Assembly: GCA_013821525.1 (NCBI GenBank)
Contig: JACDGR010000082.1
Span: forward strand, 1 to 10,815
From: Actinomycetota bacterium
Lineage (GTDB): Bacteria > Actinomycetota > Thermoleophilia > Gaiellales > Gaiellaceae
Direction: 5' to 3'
DNA: 10,815 nt
Positions within the stretch are counted from its first letter, which is position 1; every line of letters starts with the position of its first letter. The position numbers were made by a program, and so were the translations under genes. The notes under the pieces were generated by a model. The model had not been told where the DNA came from. It saw only the letters and a list, made by a program, of their open reading frames with translations, and did no database searches. Positions 1-6,589 of the stretch are shown piece by piece.

Positions 1-851
1 GTGAAGTCCTCGAGTGAGCGAAACACCGCCTTGCCGTTTCGCACGAGCACGGGCCCGCCGCCGAGCGCCGAGGTGACGCCCGTCCACGCGGGTTGCAGGA
101 TGAGCCGCGAGGTCACGGGTGTCCCGGCCGGTGCCTCTGCCTGCAACTTCGGAGCAACTGCACCCGTCGCCATCAGCACCGCGCCGTCGGCGGGAATCGT
201 CTCGCCGCCGCCGGTCGCGACGGCGGTCACAGTCGACGAGAGATCGGCGTTCGGGACGCTCACCGGGAACGGCTGCAGCGTCACCTCGGCCGCACCGGCA
301 ACAACCGGCACGCGCGCGCCGTAGGCAGGAGTGAAGAGCACGACCTGTCCGGGGGCCGGCACCTGGTTGAGCCCGTTCAACGGCCGCCGTTGGCCCGTGC
401 CTTTCCACGTGCCGAAGAACTTGACGCGATCAACGTGGACGACGCCTGCGGAGTCGATGCCGATCGACGACCGCCCGGCCGACGGCGGATGCACGAGCAC
501 ACCACCGGCGACGAACACTCCTGCGGGATGCGAGTCCTTGACGTTGAAGAGATCACCGTTGATCCCGGCGACGGTGGACGTCGCCGAGGCGTCCTTCTCG
601 AGCTGCGTCACGCGCTGCAGGCCACCGACGACACCGCGGGCGAGCACCGGCGCGAGCTGGTAGAGCCCATTCTCGTCGCCGGATCGCGGCGCGGTGAGAA
701 CGTGCACGACGACGGCGCCATGCGGTGTGAACTCGACCGTCTTCGTATAGGTGACGCCGGGCATCAGGCTCACAGGCCCTGCACCCGCCGCAGCCGCAGG
801 CGCGACGAAGGCGGTGACGAGCAGGAGGACGATGGCGAAGCGGCTCGGCAT
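1..851 (-). CDS. Exported phosphodiester glycosidase (NAGPA/DUF2233) domain protein, 3' end outside window
   Basis: The first 283 residues are visible; the C-terminus lies beyond base 1. Residues 1-22 form a Sec-type signal peptide: a basic start (MPSR), a hydrophobic core and an Ala-rich cleavage region (APAAAAGAG), so the protein is probably exported. The NAGPA/DUF2233 family is recognised from the AGINGDLFN segment (about residues 96-103), the following HPAGVFVAGG (109-118), which fits the 'Asn-Gly-x-Phe ... p-x-G-x-x-x-x-x-G' pattern, and the late GGGPVLVRNGK (264-274). Known family members cleave sugar-phosphodiester bonds (mammalian uncovering enzyme) or act in exopolysaccharide and cell-wall sugar metabolism; the substrate here is unknown. 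The ATG at 849-851 was chosen because it gives a complete signal peptide and has AAGGTG 10 nt upstream. The gene is divergent from the radical SAM pair and has no evident link to quinone metabolism. Confidence 0.8.
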   Translation of the reverse strand, partial: MPSRFAIVLLLVTAFVAPAAAAGAGPVSLMPGVTYTKTVEFTPHGAVVVHVLTAPRSGDENGLYQLAPVLARGVVGGLQRVTQLEKDASATSTVAGINGDLFNVKDSHPAGVFVAGGVLVHPPSAGRSSIGIDSAGVVHVDRVKFFGTWKGTGQRRPLNGLNQVPAPGQVVLFTPAYGARVPVVAGAAEVTLQPFPVSVPNADLSSTVTAVATGGGETIPADGAVLMATGAVAPKLQAEAPAGTPVTSRLILQPAWTGVTSALGGGPVLVRNGKAVFRSLEDF

Positions 852-909
852 GACCCGGGCGCACCTTAGCCATGCCGTTGACCTCTGACCCGGCGTCCCT
901 GCCCGTGCC

Positions 910-917
910 GATACCTT
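910..917 (+). promoter_or_regulatory. Possible -10 element for a leaderless radical SAM transcript
   Basis: TACCTT (912-917) fits the loose actinobacterial -10 pattern TANNNT and lies 7 nt before the GTG at 925. That spacing would put the transcription start on or next to the start codon. No good Shine-Dalgarno sequence precedes this GTG, which agrees with a leaderless transcript. No convincing -35 lies at the usual distance: TTGACC at 878-883 is 28 nt from TACCTT. This is a weak prediction from pattern alone. Confidence 0.25.
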
Positions 918-924
918 GACAGGC

Positions 925-2265
925 GTGAGCACCGAGACCCGTACCGCTCTCGTCGAGGAGCTGATGGAGCGGTTCTCGCACATCCCGCGCGAGGCCGTTC
1001 TGAAGGAGGATCTGCTCCGCACCGGCATCGACTTCGACACCTCGGCGCTCAGCGACAACCTCGAAGGCGAGATCAAGCCCAAGTCGTACTTCATCTTCTC
1101 GTTCGACCAGAAGCCGTTGACCCAACTCGGCGAGGCGGCGCTCCGTCGTCCGCCCGAGGAGATCGCGCTGACCGGTGGACCGTACGAGCTGCGCCGCACG
1201 ATCGTCTCGGTGCGCGTCAATCCCGACTCGCCGTACCGGATCGCACGCAGCGCCGACGGCGTGCTCCGCATGTCGCTCGACGGGCGCCAGATCGCGGACG
1301 TCGGGTTGCCGCCGATGCCGGAGTACTACCGCCACGAGCTGGAGAACGGCAAGACGGTCATGGAGACCGCCCCGACCATCCAGTGGGGCTACCTGATCTA
1401 TCTGACCGTGTTGCGGCTCTGCCAGTACTTCGGTGCGAAGGAGGAATGCCGCTTCTGCGACATCAACCACAACTGGCGCCAGCACAAGAAGGAAGGCCGT
1501 CCCTACACGGGCGTCAAGCCGGTCGAGGATGTCCTCGAAGCGCTCGCGATCATCGACCGGTACGACATGGCGAAGGCCTCGAAGGCGTACACGCTGACGG
1601 GCGGGTCGGTCACCTCGACGGTCGACGGTCTTGCCGAGGCGGACTTCTACGGTCGCTACGCACAGGCGATCGAGGAGCGGTTCCCCGGTCGCTGGATCGG
1701 CAAGGTCGTCGCGCAGGCTCTCCCGCGCGCAGATGTGCAGCGCTACAAGGACTACGGCATCACGATCTACCACCCGAACTACGAGGTCTGGGACAAGCGG
1801 CTGTTCGAGATCATCTCGCCGGGCAAGGAGCGCTACGTCGGTCGCGAGGAGTGGCACCGCCGCATCCTCGACTCGGCCGAGGTGTTCGGGCCGCGATTCG
1901 TGATCCCCAACTTCGTGGCCGGCGTCGAGATGGCTGAGCCGTTCGGCTTCACCACGGTTGACGAAGCAATCGCCTCGACGACGGAGGGGCTCGACTACTT
2001 CATGAGCCGCGGCATCACGCCACGGTTCACGACGTGGTGCCCCGAGCCGACGACGCCGCTCGGGCGAGACAACCCGAACGGAGCGCCGCTCGAGTACCAC
2101 ATCCGCCTGCTCGAGGCCTACCGCGAGACCCTCGAGAAGCACGGCCTGAAGCCTCCCCCCGGCTACGGGATCGCCGGTCCCGGGAAGGCGGTCTTCTCGG
2201 TCAGCTCGTTCATGGACACGCTCGAGCCCGAAGCGGTGACCGTCGAGGAGGCAGTTCCCGCGTGA
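925..2265 (+). CDS. Radical SAM protein with unusual CX8CX2C cluster motif, next to an mqnC-like gene
   Basis: This 446-residue protein would bind a [4Fe-4S] cluster and S-adenosylmethionine. The likely cluster cysteines are C166, C175 and C178 (CQYFGAKEECRFC), spaced CX8CX2C instead of the usual CX3CX2C. They are followed by a TIM-barrel-like region with LTGGSVT (224-230), a probable SAM-binding Gly motif, then YHPNYEVWD (282-290) and ISPGK (297-301). The first 150 residues form an extra N-terminal region with no motif I recognise. The protein lacks the INPTN/INYTN-type motif that precedes the cluster in MqnE and MqnC, so it is not a canonical aminofutalosine synthase. The product and substrate are unknown. 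Its stop overlaps the start of the mqnC-like gene by 4 nt, so the two proteins are probably made together and may act in one pathway; a role in menaquinone synthesis is inferred from that context only. GTG at 925 was preferred to TTG at 916 because of the -10 spacing; ATG at 964 is possible but drops conserved-looking sequence. Confidence 0.85.
   Translation: MSTETRTALVEELMERFSHIPREAVLKEDLLRTGIDFDTSALSDNLEGEIKPKSYFIFSFDQKPLTQLGEAALRRPPEEIALTGGPYELRRTIVSVRVNPDSPYRIARSADGVLRMSLDGRQIADVGLPPMPEYYRHELENGKTVMETAPTIQWGYLIYLTVLRLCQYFGAKEECRFCDINHNWRQHKKEGRPYTGVKPVEDVLEALAIIDRYDMAKASKAYTLTGGSVTSTVDGLAEADFYGRYAQAIEERFPGRWIGKVVAQALPRADVQRYKDYGITIYHPNYEVWDKRLFEIISPGKERYVGREEWHRRILDSAEVFGPRFVIPNFVAGVEMAEPFGFTTVDEAIASTTEGLDYFMSRGITPRFTTWCPEPTTPLGRDNPNGAPLEYHIRLLEAYRETLEKHGLKPPPGYGIAGPGKAVFSVSSFMDTLEPEAVTVEEAVPA
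2246..2251 (+). promoter_or_regulatory. Shine-Dalgarno site inside the first radical SAM gene, setting the start of the second
   Basis: AGGAGG lies 10 nt before the GTG at 2262, within the last codons of the upstream gene. Together with the GTGA start/stop overlap it supports GTG 2262 as the start and translational coupling of the two radical SAM genes. Confidence 0.6.
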
Positions 2266-3308
2266 GTCGAATCACAGTCGACGAGGCGCGGACGCTCTGG
2301 AACGAGGCGTCGGACGAGGAGCTACAGGCGCTCGCGCGGGGCGTTCGCGGCACGTTTCATCAGCCCGATCACGCCACCTACATGGTGATGCGGATCATCA
2401 ACTACACGAACGTCTGCGTCGCCCAGTGCGACTACTGCGCGTTCTACGTCTTGCCGAACCAGGAAGGCGGGTACGTGCTCTCGCGCCGGCAGGTGTTCGA
2501 GAAGATCGACAACCTCCTCGACGTCGGCGGCGACCTCGTCGCGTTCAACGGCGGGTTCAACCCGAAGCTCCCACTCGAGTTCTACTGCGAGCTCTTCGCA
2601 GCCGTGCGCGAGCGCTACGGCGACCGGATCGAGTTCTACGCGCTGACGATCGCCGAGTTCGTCTACCTCGCCGACCGCGCTCACCTCTCGTTCGCCGACG
2701 CGGCTGCCCGGCTGCGCGACGCGGGCGTGCACTGGATCACCGGCGGCGGCAGCGAGATCCTCACCGAGGACTTCCGCAAGCGTCACGCGAAGTTCAAGTA
2801 CACCGTGCGCGAGTACTTCGAGGCACAGCGCGCAATCGTGGAAGCCGGGTTGAAGACGACCGCGACGATGGTGATCGGCTTCGACGAGACGCTCGACGAG
2901 CGGCTGGAGCACCTACAGCGGACTCGCGACTTCCAGGACGCGTGCCTTCGGGACGGGCTCGACGGCCTCTTCTCGTTTCTCTGCTGGACGTACAAGCCGT
3001 ACGGAACCGAGTTCGCGGGCGTGGAGATCTCACCGCAGGAGTACTGGCGGCACATCGCGCTGTCGCGGATCTTCCTGGACAACATCAAGCACGTGCGCAC
3101 CTCGGTGCTGACCCAGAACGAAGAGGCGTTCCGGGCGCTCGACTACGGCGCCGATGATTTCGATCTGCCGATCGAGGACGAGGTGACGCAGAAGGCCGGG
3201 GCAACGATCGAGCTCGATCTGGCCGGGCTGCTCTCGGTACCGCGCAAGCTCGGCTACGAGGTCACGTACCGCCGCGCCGAACGGCCCACCGCGCTGACCT
3301 CGATCTAG
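2262..3308 (+). CDS. mqnC: MqnC-like radical SAM enzyme (cyclic dehypoxanthinyl futalosine synthase family), divergent
   Basis: This 348-residue radical SAM protein resembles MqnC, which cyclises dehypoxanthine futalosine in the futalosine route to menaquinone. INYTNVC (46-52) leads into the CX3CX2C motif C52/C56/C59, followed by AFY, as in MqnC. Further family landmarks are GGGSEIL (161-167), TTATMVIGFDET (199-210), LSRIFLDN (267-274) and GADDF (296-300). Length is close to the family norm. Several segments differ from what I recall of canonical MqnC: NGGFNP (96-101) stands where QGGxHP is usual, SFLCW (238-242) where aFIPW is usual, and SVLTQN (281-286) where SWVTxG is usual. It may therefore be a diverged orthologue or a paralogue on a related substrate. 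The start is the GTG overlapping the upstream stop, with AGGAGG 10 nt before it. The nearby mqnA, menG and prenyl synthase genes favour a menaquinone role. The symbol is assigned by family, not by proven orthology. Confidence 0.8.
   Translation: MSRITVDEARTLWNEASDEELQALARGVRGTFHQPDHATYMVMRIINYTNVCVAQCDYCAFYVLPNQEGGYVLSRRQVFEKIDNLLDVGGDLVAFNGGFNPKLPLEFYCELFAAVRERYGDRIEFYALTIAEFVYLADRAHLSFADAAARLRDAGVHWITGGGSEILTEDFRKRHAKFKYTVREYFEAQRAIVEAGLKTTATMVIGFDETLDERLEHLQRTRDFQDACLRDGLDGLFSFLCWTYKPYGTEFAGVEISPQEYWRHIALSRIFLDNIKHVRTSVLTQNEEAFRALDYGADDFDLPIEDEVTQKAGATIELDLAGLLSVPRKLGYEVTYRRAERPTALTSI
3305..3308. other. CTAG palindrome shared by two convergent stop codons
   Basis: On the plus strand TAG at 3306-3308 ends the mqnC-like gene. 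On the minus strand TAG (complement of 3305-3307) ends the DUF1003 gene. The two convergent genes thus overlap by 4 nt with no room for a terminator hairpin between them, so their transcripts must run into one another's coding region unless stopped by another mechanism. Confidence 0.9.
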
Positions 3309-3829
3309 GCGGGAGGCGCCAGCCGCGCGTGGATCTCGCGCGTCAGTGCCTCAACTCGCTCGGTCAGCGCCTTGTCCTCGCGGGTGAGGTCGGTGTTCGC
3401 CTCGAGCAGGGCACGGAGCGCCGCGGTCTCTTTTCGTAGGGCCGACTCGCGGGCTTCGATGTGGCTCATCACCTCTGAGCGGTGAGCCTCGAGATGGTCG
3501 AGCGCCTCCTTATCGCGGTCCGCCTGGCGCGTCTGGGCGAGCAGGATCAGCGGCGCTGCGTAGGCGGCCTGGGTCGAGAACGCAAGGTTGAGGAGGATGA
3601 AGGGATAGGGGTCCCAGCGCAGGCTGACCGCGACCGCGTTCAGCGTGATCCAGATGATCACGGCGACGGTCTGGCCCGCGATGTACTTCGGCGTCCCGAA
3701 GAACCGAGCCGCCGCCTCGGCCCTCCGGCCGAAGGCGTCTTCACCGAACGCGCTCGGGAACCGCGACACGCTCAGAGCGTAAACGGCTACAGCTCGCGCA
3801 CCAAATGTCCGTCGAGCGGCGTGACTCAT
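3305..3829 (-). CDS. DUF1003 family membrane protein
   Basis: This 174-residue protein belongs to DUF1003, whose function is unknown. A first membrane helix runs from about residue 51 to 68. It is followed by the family hallmark WDPYPFILLNLAFS (72-85), which starts a second hydrophobic segment ending in APLILLAQTRQADRDK (92-107). Residues 108-170 are charged, heptad-like and rich in Glu, Arg and Leu, suggesting a cytoplasmic coiled coil. The N-terminal 40 residues are basic and poorly conserved-looking. The ATG at 3827-3829 is supported by GAGG six bases upstream. It lies between the radical SAM pair and mqnA but in a separate unit from each: convergent with the former, and 216 nt downstream of the latter in the same direction. 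No link to quinone synthesis can be shown. Confidence 0.85.
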   Translation of the reverse strand: MSHAARRTFGARAVAVYALSVSRFPSAFGEDAFGRRAEAAARFFGTPKYIAGQTVAVIIWITLNAVAVSLRWDPYPFILLNLAFSTQAAYAAPLILLAQTRQADRDKEALDHLEAHRSEVMSHIEARESALRKETAALRALLEANTDLTREDKALTERVEALTREIHARLAPPA

Positions 3830-4045
3830 CCCGTACCTCGCGATGCGCCGCCGCCGTTATGCGTTGAGAGTGATCAAGCCGCTACGAACCCGCCGTGACC
3901 CCGCGGAGACGTCGGACTCGCCGCAGCCTGAACTACCGGCGCCGACGGAACGTTTCCGCCGTCGCGCGTGGCGCGAGTTCCAGCGAGTGCTCGATCCGCT
4001 TGCGCCGCCGAGACGCCTGCCGAGACGGTAGACGCGCGACTCGGC
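3830..4045. other. Intergenic region without a convincing gene
   Basis: These 216 nt separate mqnA from the DUF1003 gene. They hold the Shine-Dalgarno site of the DUF1003 gene (GAGG, complement of 3836-3839) and presumably its promoter, though no clear -35/-10 pair is visible. A 6-bp stem (GCCGAG 4019-4024 with CTCGGC 4040-4045, 15-nt loop) begins immediately after the mqnA stop, without a U-tract, and is a weak terminator candidate. A small Arg-rich open frame at 3843-4031 has no ribosome-binding site and looks spurious. I see no tRNA or repeat here. Confidence 0.5.
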
Positions 4046-4825
4046 TCAGACGGGGGCGCCGGCGGCGGTGACGAACCGCAGCTCGGGCACCTCGTCGAGC
4101 TCGCCGACGTCGCGGGCGAGCTCCAGGAACGTGTAGAGCCCCGTGCGCTCGCGCGGGCCGAAGCGATAGCGCAGCTTCTCGAAATAGCGCGCGAGGAATC
4201 CGGCCGGGTAGCCGTACCGCTCGGCCGACTCGTGCGCGAGGCGCTCGGGCTCCGCGCGCGCCGCTCGCACCGACGCGACGAGCGCGTCCTCGAGCTCCGG
4301 CAGGCCGGGATGGGTCGGCTCGGGTGCGGCCCACACTGCGAAGACCATCGGCAGTCCGGTGCGTTCGAGCCAGAGGCGGCCGAGGTCGTGGTGCGGCGTC
4401 GGATCCTCGAAGGCTGAGCGCAGCGCCGCGTCGCCGATCAGCAGCTTTGCCTCGGCGTCCTCCCCCAGCGGCACGTGCTCGGCGTCGGGGAACAGCACCT
4501 TCGTCAGCACGACGGAGGTCGCGGACTCCGGCGTCACCGCGACGGTACGAATCTTCGACAGTGGCGTCTTCGAGATCAGCTGGATCGACTCGACCGCGCC
4601 CTCACTCGAGACGCACAGCCGCGGCAGCAGCCGCAGCGTGTCGGCGTTGCGTGCGTACTCAATCGACGAGATCGGCGCGACGTCGAGCTCGCCACCCACG
4701 AGCTTGCGGTTGAGCTCGGTCGGCACGCCGACGACCTCCTCGACCTCGGCTTCGAGCCGATAGAAGATCGGCGCCATGTTGACGTAGCCGATGCGACCGA
4801 GCTTGATCGGAGTCTCCACGCTCAC
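4046..4825 (-). CDS. mqnA: Chorismate dehydratase MqnA (futalosine pathway)
   Basis: MqnA dehydrates chorismate to 3-enolpyruvyl-benzoate, the first committed step of the futalosine pathway to menaquinone, in the cytoplasm. The 259-residue protein has the family's periplasmic-binding-protein-like fold signature: IGYVNMAPI (12-20), LDVAPISSIEYARN (47-60), VSSEGAVESIQLISK (72-86), TPESATSVVL (98-107) and AKLLIGDAALR (126-136), followed by DLGRLWLERTGLPMVFAVW (147-165). Length is slightly under the usual 270-290. The GTG start at 4823-4825 overlaps the stop of the prenyl synthase gene by 4 nt (GTGA), so the two are probably translationally coupled; a second in-frame GTG lies two codons on. It is the last gene of the minus-strand run. 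Its presence shows that the organism uses the futalosine route, not the o-succinylbenzoate (MenF-MenE) route. Confidence 0.95.
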   Translation of the reverse strand: MSVETPIKLGRIGYVNMAPIFYRLEAEVEEVVGVPTELNRKLVGGELDVAPISSIEYARNADTLRLLPRLCVSSEGAVESIQLISKTPLSKIRTVAVTPESATSVVLTKVLFPDAEHVPLGEDAEAKLLIGDAALRSAFEDPTPHHDLGRLWLERTGLPMVFAVWAAPEPTHPGLPELEDALVASVRAARAEPERLAHESAERYGYPAGFLARYFEKLRYRFGPRERTGLYTFLELARDVGELDEVPELRFVTAAGAPV

Positions 4826-5730
4826 CCCGCCCGGTCAACGACCGCGTAGGTGAGCGCCTCGAGCTCGTCGCGATGCGCGAGCGATCCGAGGAACGACCGT
4901 GCACGCGCTGCGTAGTCGAGCGCAGCGTCCCGCGAGCGCTCGAGCGCGTCGGTCGCCGCAACGGCGACGAGCGCTCCGTCGAGCGGCCCACCTGCGAGTG
5001 CTGCGCGCACGAGCTCGTCCTGAGCCGCAGCGAGCAGCAGCGGCATCGTGGGTGTGCCCTCGCGCAGGTCGGTGCCCGGGATTTTCCCCGTCTGCTGTGT
5101 CTCGCCCGCGCAGTCGAGGATGTCGTCGGCGATCTGGAAGGCGATGCCGAGGTTCAGCCCGTATGCACCGAGCCGCGCGTCGCCGCCCGAGCCGAGCAGG
5201 CAGGCGGCCTCGATCAGCTTCCCGGTCTTCAGCGCGCAGCGTTCGAGGTACGCGTCGACCGGCGTGTCCGGGTCGTGCAGCTGCAGCTTCTGCATCGCCT
5301 CGCCGCGCGCCAGGCAGAGGGCGGCCTCGGCAAGTGTCGCGACGGCGCTCTCGTCGCCGGTCTCGGCGAGCACGGAGAATGCGCAGGCGTAGAGGTAGTC
5401 GCCTGCTGCCTTCGCGGCGTCGGCCCCGTACACCGACCAGGCCGCGGGGAGTCCCCGTCGCAGTCGCGCGCCGTCGACGAGGTCGTCGTGGACGAGCGTC
5501 GCCATGTGCACCATCTCGACGGAGACACCGGCGGGAATCGACGGCCGCCCGTCGGCGGTCAAAAAGCAGAGCAGCGGCCGCAACCGCTTGCCTCCGGCCG
5601 CGAGCGCCTCGCCTGCAACCTCCTGAGCGAGCCCCGGCTCCACCGCGACGGCGCGCGCGAGCCCGGCCTCCACCTCGGCCATGTACCCGGCCAACCCGGG
5701 CGTCGCGCTCACCTGCGTCAAGGCGCTCAC
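4822..5730 (-). CDS. Long-chain trans-polyprenyl diphosphate synthase
   Basis: This 302-residue enzyme adds isopentenyl diphosphate units to an allylic primer and probably makes the menaquinone side chain. GGKRLRP (46-52), the first Asp-rich motif HDDLVD (81-86) with its RLRRG follow-up (89-93), and the second Asp-rich motif DDILD (202-206) are all intact, so it should be active. Ala-Thr at positions -5 and -4 before the first Asp-rich motif are small, as in octaprenyl and heptaprenyl synthases, which favours a long product; the exact chain length cannot be read from sequence. DLREGTPTMP (221-230) has Thr where many homologues have Lys, a variant I associate with actinobacterial members. The GTG start at 5728-5730 is supported by GGAAG six bases upstream. 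The stop overlaps the mqnA start. Alternative names include ispB, hepT-like or grcC. Confidence 0.92.
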   Translation of the reverse strand: MSALTQVSATPGLAGYMAEVEAGLARAVAVEPGLAQEVAGEALAAGGKRLRPLLCFLTADGRPSIPAGVSVEMVHMATLVHDDLVDGARLRRGLPAAWSVYGADAAKAAGDYLYACAFSVLAETGDESAVATLAEAALCLARGEAMQKLQLHDPDTPVDAYLERCALKTGKLIEAACLLGSGGDARLGAYGLNLGIAFQIADDILDCAGETQQTGKIPGTDLREGTPTMPLLLAAAQDELVRAALAGGPLDGALVAVAATDALERSRDAALDYAARARSFLGSLAHRDELEALTYAVVDRAG

Positions 5731-5741
5731 GTGCCACTTCC

Positions 5742-5759
5742 GTCACGAAGGCTGCCGCC
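5742..5759. repeat. Direct repeat copy A (18 nt)
   Basis: The 18-mer GTCACGAAGGCTGCCGCC matches copy B at 5830-5847 in 16 of 18 positions, in the same orientation, with an 88-nt period. On the transcribed (minus) strand this copy ends just before the GGAAG ribosome-binding site of the prenyl synthase gene. Function is unknown. Confidence 0.6.
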
Positions 5760-5829
5760 GTCGGAGTGCCCGCGCCCGTTTCTGCGAGCAGGGGAAGTTG
5801 CAGATCGGTGAGAGAGCGGGCGCACAGAT

Positions 5830-5847
5830 GTGACGGAGGCTGCCGCC
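5830..5847. repeat. Direct repeat copy B (18 nt)
   Basis: The 18-mer GTGACGGAGGCTGCCGCC is the partner of copy A at 5742-5759 (16 of 18 identical). It lies 22 nt past the menG stop in the direction of transcription. The pair could be protein-binding half sites or the trace of a small duplication. Confidence 0.6.
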
Positions 5848-5869
5848 TGCGGTTCGCGGCCAGCCCGGC

Positions 5870-6553
5870 TCACGAGGCACGTCCGGTATGGAGGGCGACG
5901 ATCGAGCCGCCGAGCAGGGTGAAGCGCACGTCGGCGAAGCCGCACTCGGCGAGCAGCGCGGCCAGTTCCTCTGCGGGCGGGAAGCGCTTCACTGACGCGG
6001 GGAGGTAGCTGTACGCCGAGCCACCCGGCAGCACTTTCCCGAGCGCGGGCACGACGCGGTCGAACCAGAGCGAGAAGAACGGCTTCAACACCCCGCGCGG
6101 CTGCGTGATCTCGAGGATGGCGAGCCGGCCGTCCGGCACGAGCACGCGGCGCAACTCGCGCAGCGCGAGCTCGAGGTCGGCGACGTTGCGCACGCCGAAG
6201 CCGACGGTCGCAGCGTCGAAGGTCGCGTCGGCAAAGGGAAACGCCAGCATGTCGCCCTGGATCCACTCGATCGTGCACCCGCCCGGGGCGGCCTTGCGCC
6301 GCGCCCGCTCGAGCATCCGCTCCGAGAAGTCGAGGCCGGTGACCCGAGTCGCCCCCGCAGACGCGTCGGCGATCGCCAGGTCACCCGTTCCGCACGCCGC
6401 GTCGAGCACGCGGTTGCCGGGCCGCACCGCAGCGGCGGCGGTCATCCGCCGCCACCGGCCGTCGAGCCCCGCGGTCATGACGCGGTTCATCACGTCGTAC
6501 ACCGGCGCGATGCGATCGAACATCGAACGAACGCTGTCGGGCGCGAGGGTCAT
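5870..6553 (-). CDS. menG: Demethylmenaquinone methyltransferase (UbiE/MenG family)
   Basis: This SAM-dependent enzyme C-methylates demethylmenaquinone to menaquinone, the final step of the pathway, at the cytoplasmic face of the membrane. The 227-residue protein starts with the family motif FDRIAPVYDVMNRVMTAGLD (12-31). It continues with SAM-binding motif I VLDAACGTGDLA (49-60), the acidic strand-2 residue in GLDFSERML (73-81), the UbiE signature VGFGVRNV (117-124) with LRELRRVLVPDGRLAILE (131-148), and the C-terminal YSYLPASVKRFP (181-192). All expected motifs and the normal length are present. The ATG at 6551-6553 has only a weak Shine-Dalgarno. It lies 36 nt after qcrC and in the same direction, so it probably shares its transcript. 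With mqnA nearby the substrate is demethylmenaquinone and not the ubiquinone precursor. Confidence 0.95.
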   Translation of the reverse strand: MTLAPDSVRSMFDRIAPVYDVMNRVMTAGLDGRWRRMTAAAAVRPGNRVLDAACGTGDLAIADASAGATRVTGLDFSERMLERARRKAAPGGCTIEWIQGDMLAFPFADATFDAATVGFGVRNVADLELALRELRRVLVPDGRLAILEITQPRGVLKPFFSLWFDRVVPALGKVLPGGSAYSYLPASVKRFPPAEELAALLAECGFADVRFTLLGGSIVALHTGRAS

Positions 6554-6589
6554 GCCGCCGTCAGAGTACGCCCCGCCGGGCGCGTGCCG

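Larger units (their letters stand above)
5731..5869. other. 139-nt gap between menG and the prenyl synthase gene
   Basis: This is the widest gap in the minus-strand run, so an internal promoter or processing site for the prenyl synthase-mqnA pair could lie here. It contains the ribosome-binding site of the prenyl synthase gene and two near-identical 18-nt direct repeats. I find no convincing coding frame or clear -35/-10 pair. Confidence 0.5.

Noticed and set aside
93..869. Plus-strand open frame of 258 codons opposite the glycosidase-domain gene
   Set aside because: It is antisense to a gene with signal peptide and family motifs; the translation is Arg/His/Glu-rich without a domain.
553..2142. 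Long minus-strand open frame (529 codons) opposite the first radical SAM gene
   Set aside because: It is an Arg/Val/Asp-rich antisense frame typical of high-GC DNA, has no recognisable domain, and spans two well-supported genes (glycosidase-domain and radical SAM).
3843..4031. Small plus-strand frame (62 codons), Arg-rich, in the gap between the DUF1003 gene and mqnA
   Set aside because: No ribosome-binding site, no recognisable motif, and a composition expected of non-coding high-GC sequence.
6569..6582. Hairpin CGCCC-CGCC-GGGCG between qcrC and menG as a terminator
   Set aside because: Only 5 bp, with no U-tract, and the flanking genes are 36 nt apart in the same direction; such short GC stems are expected by chance.
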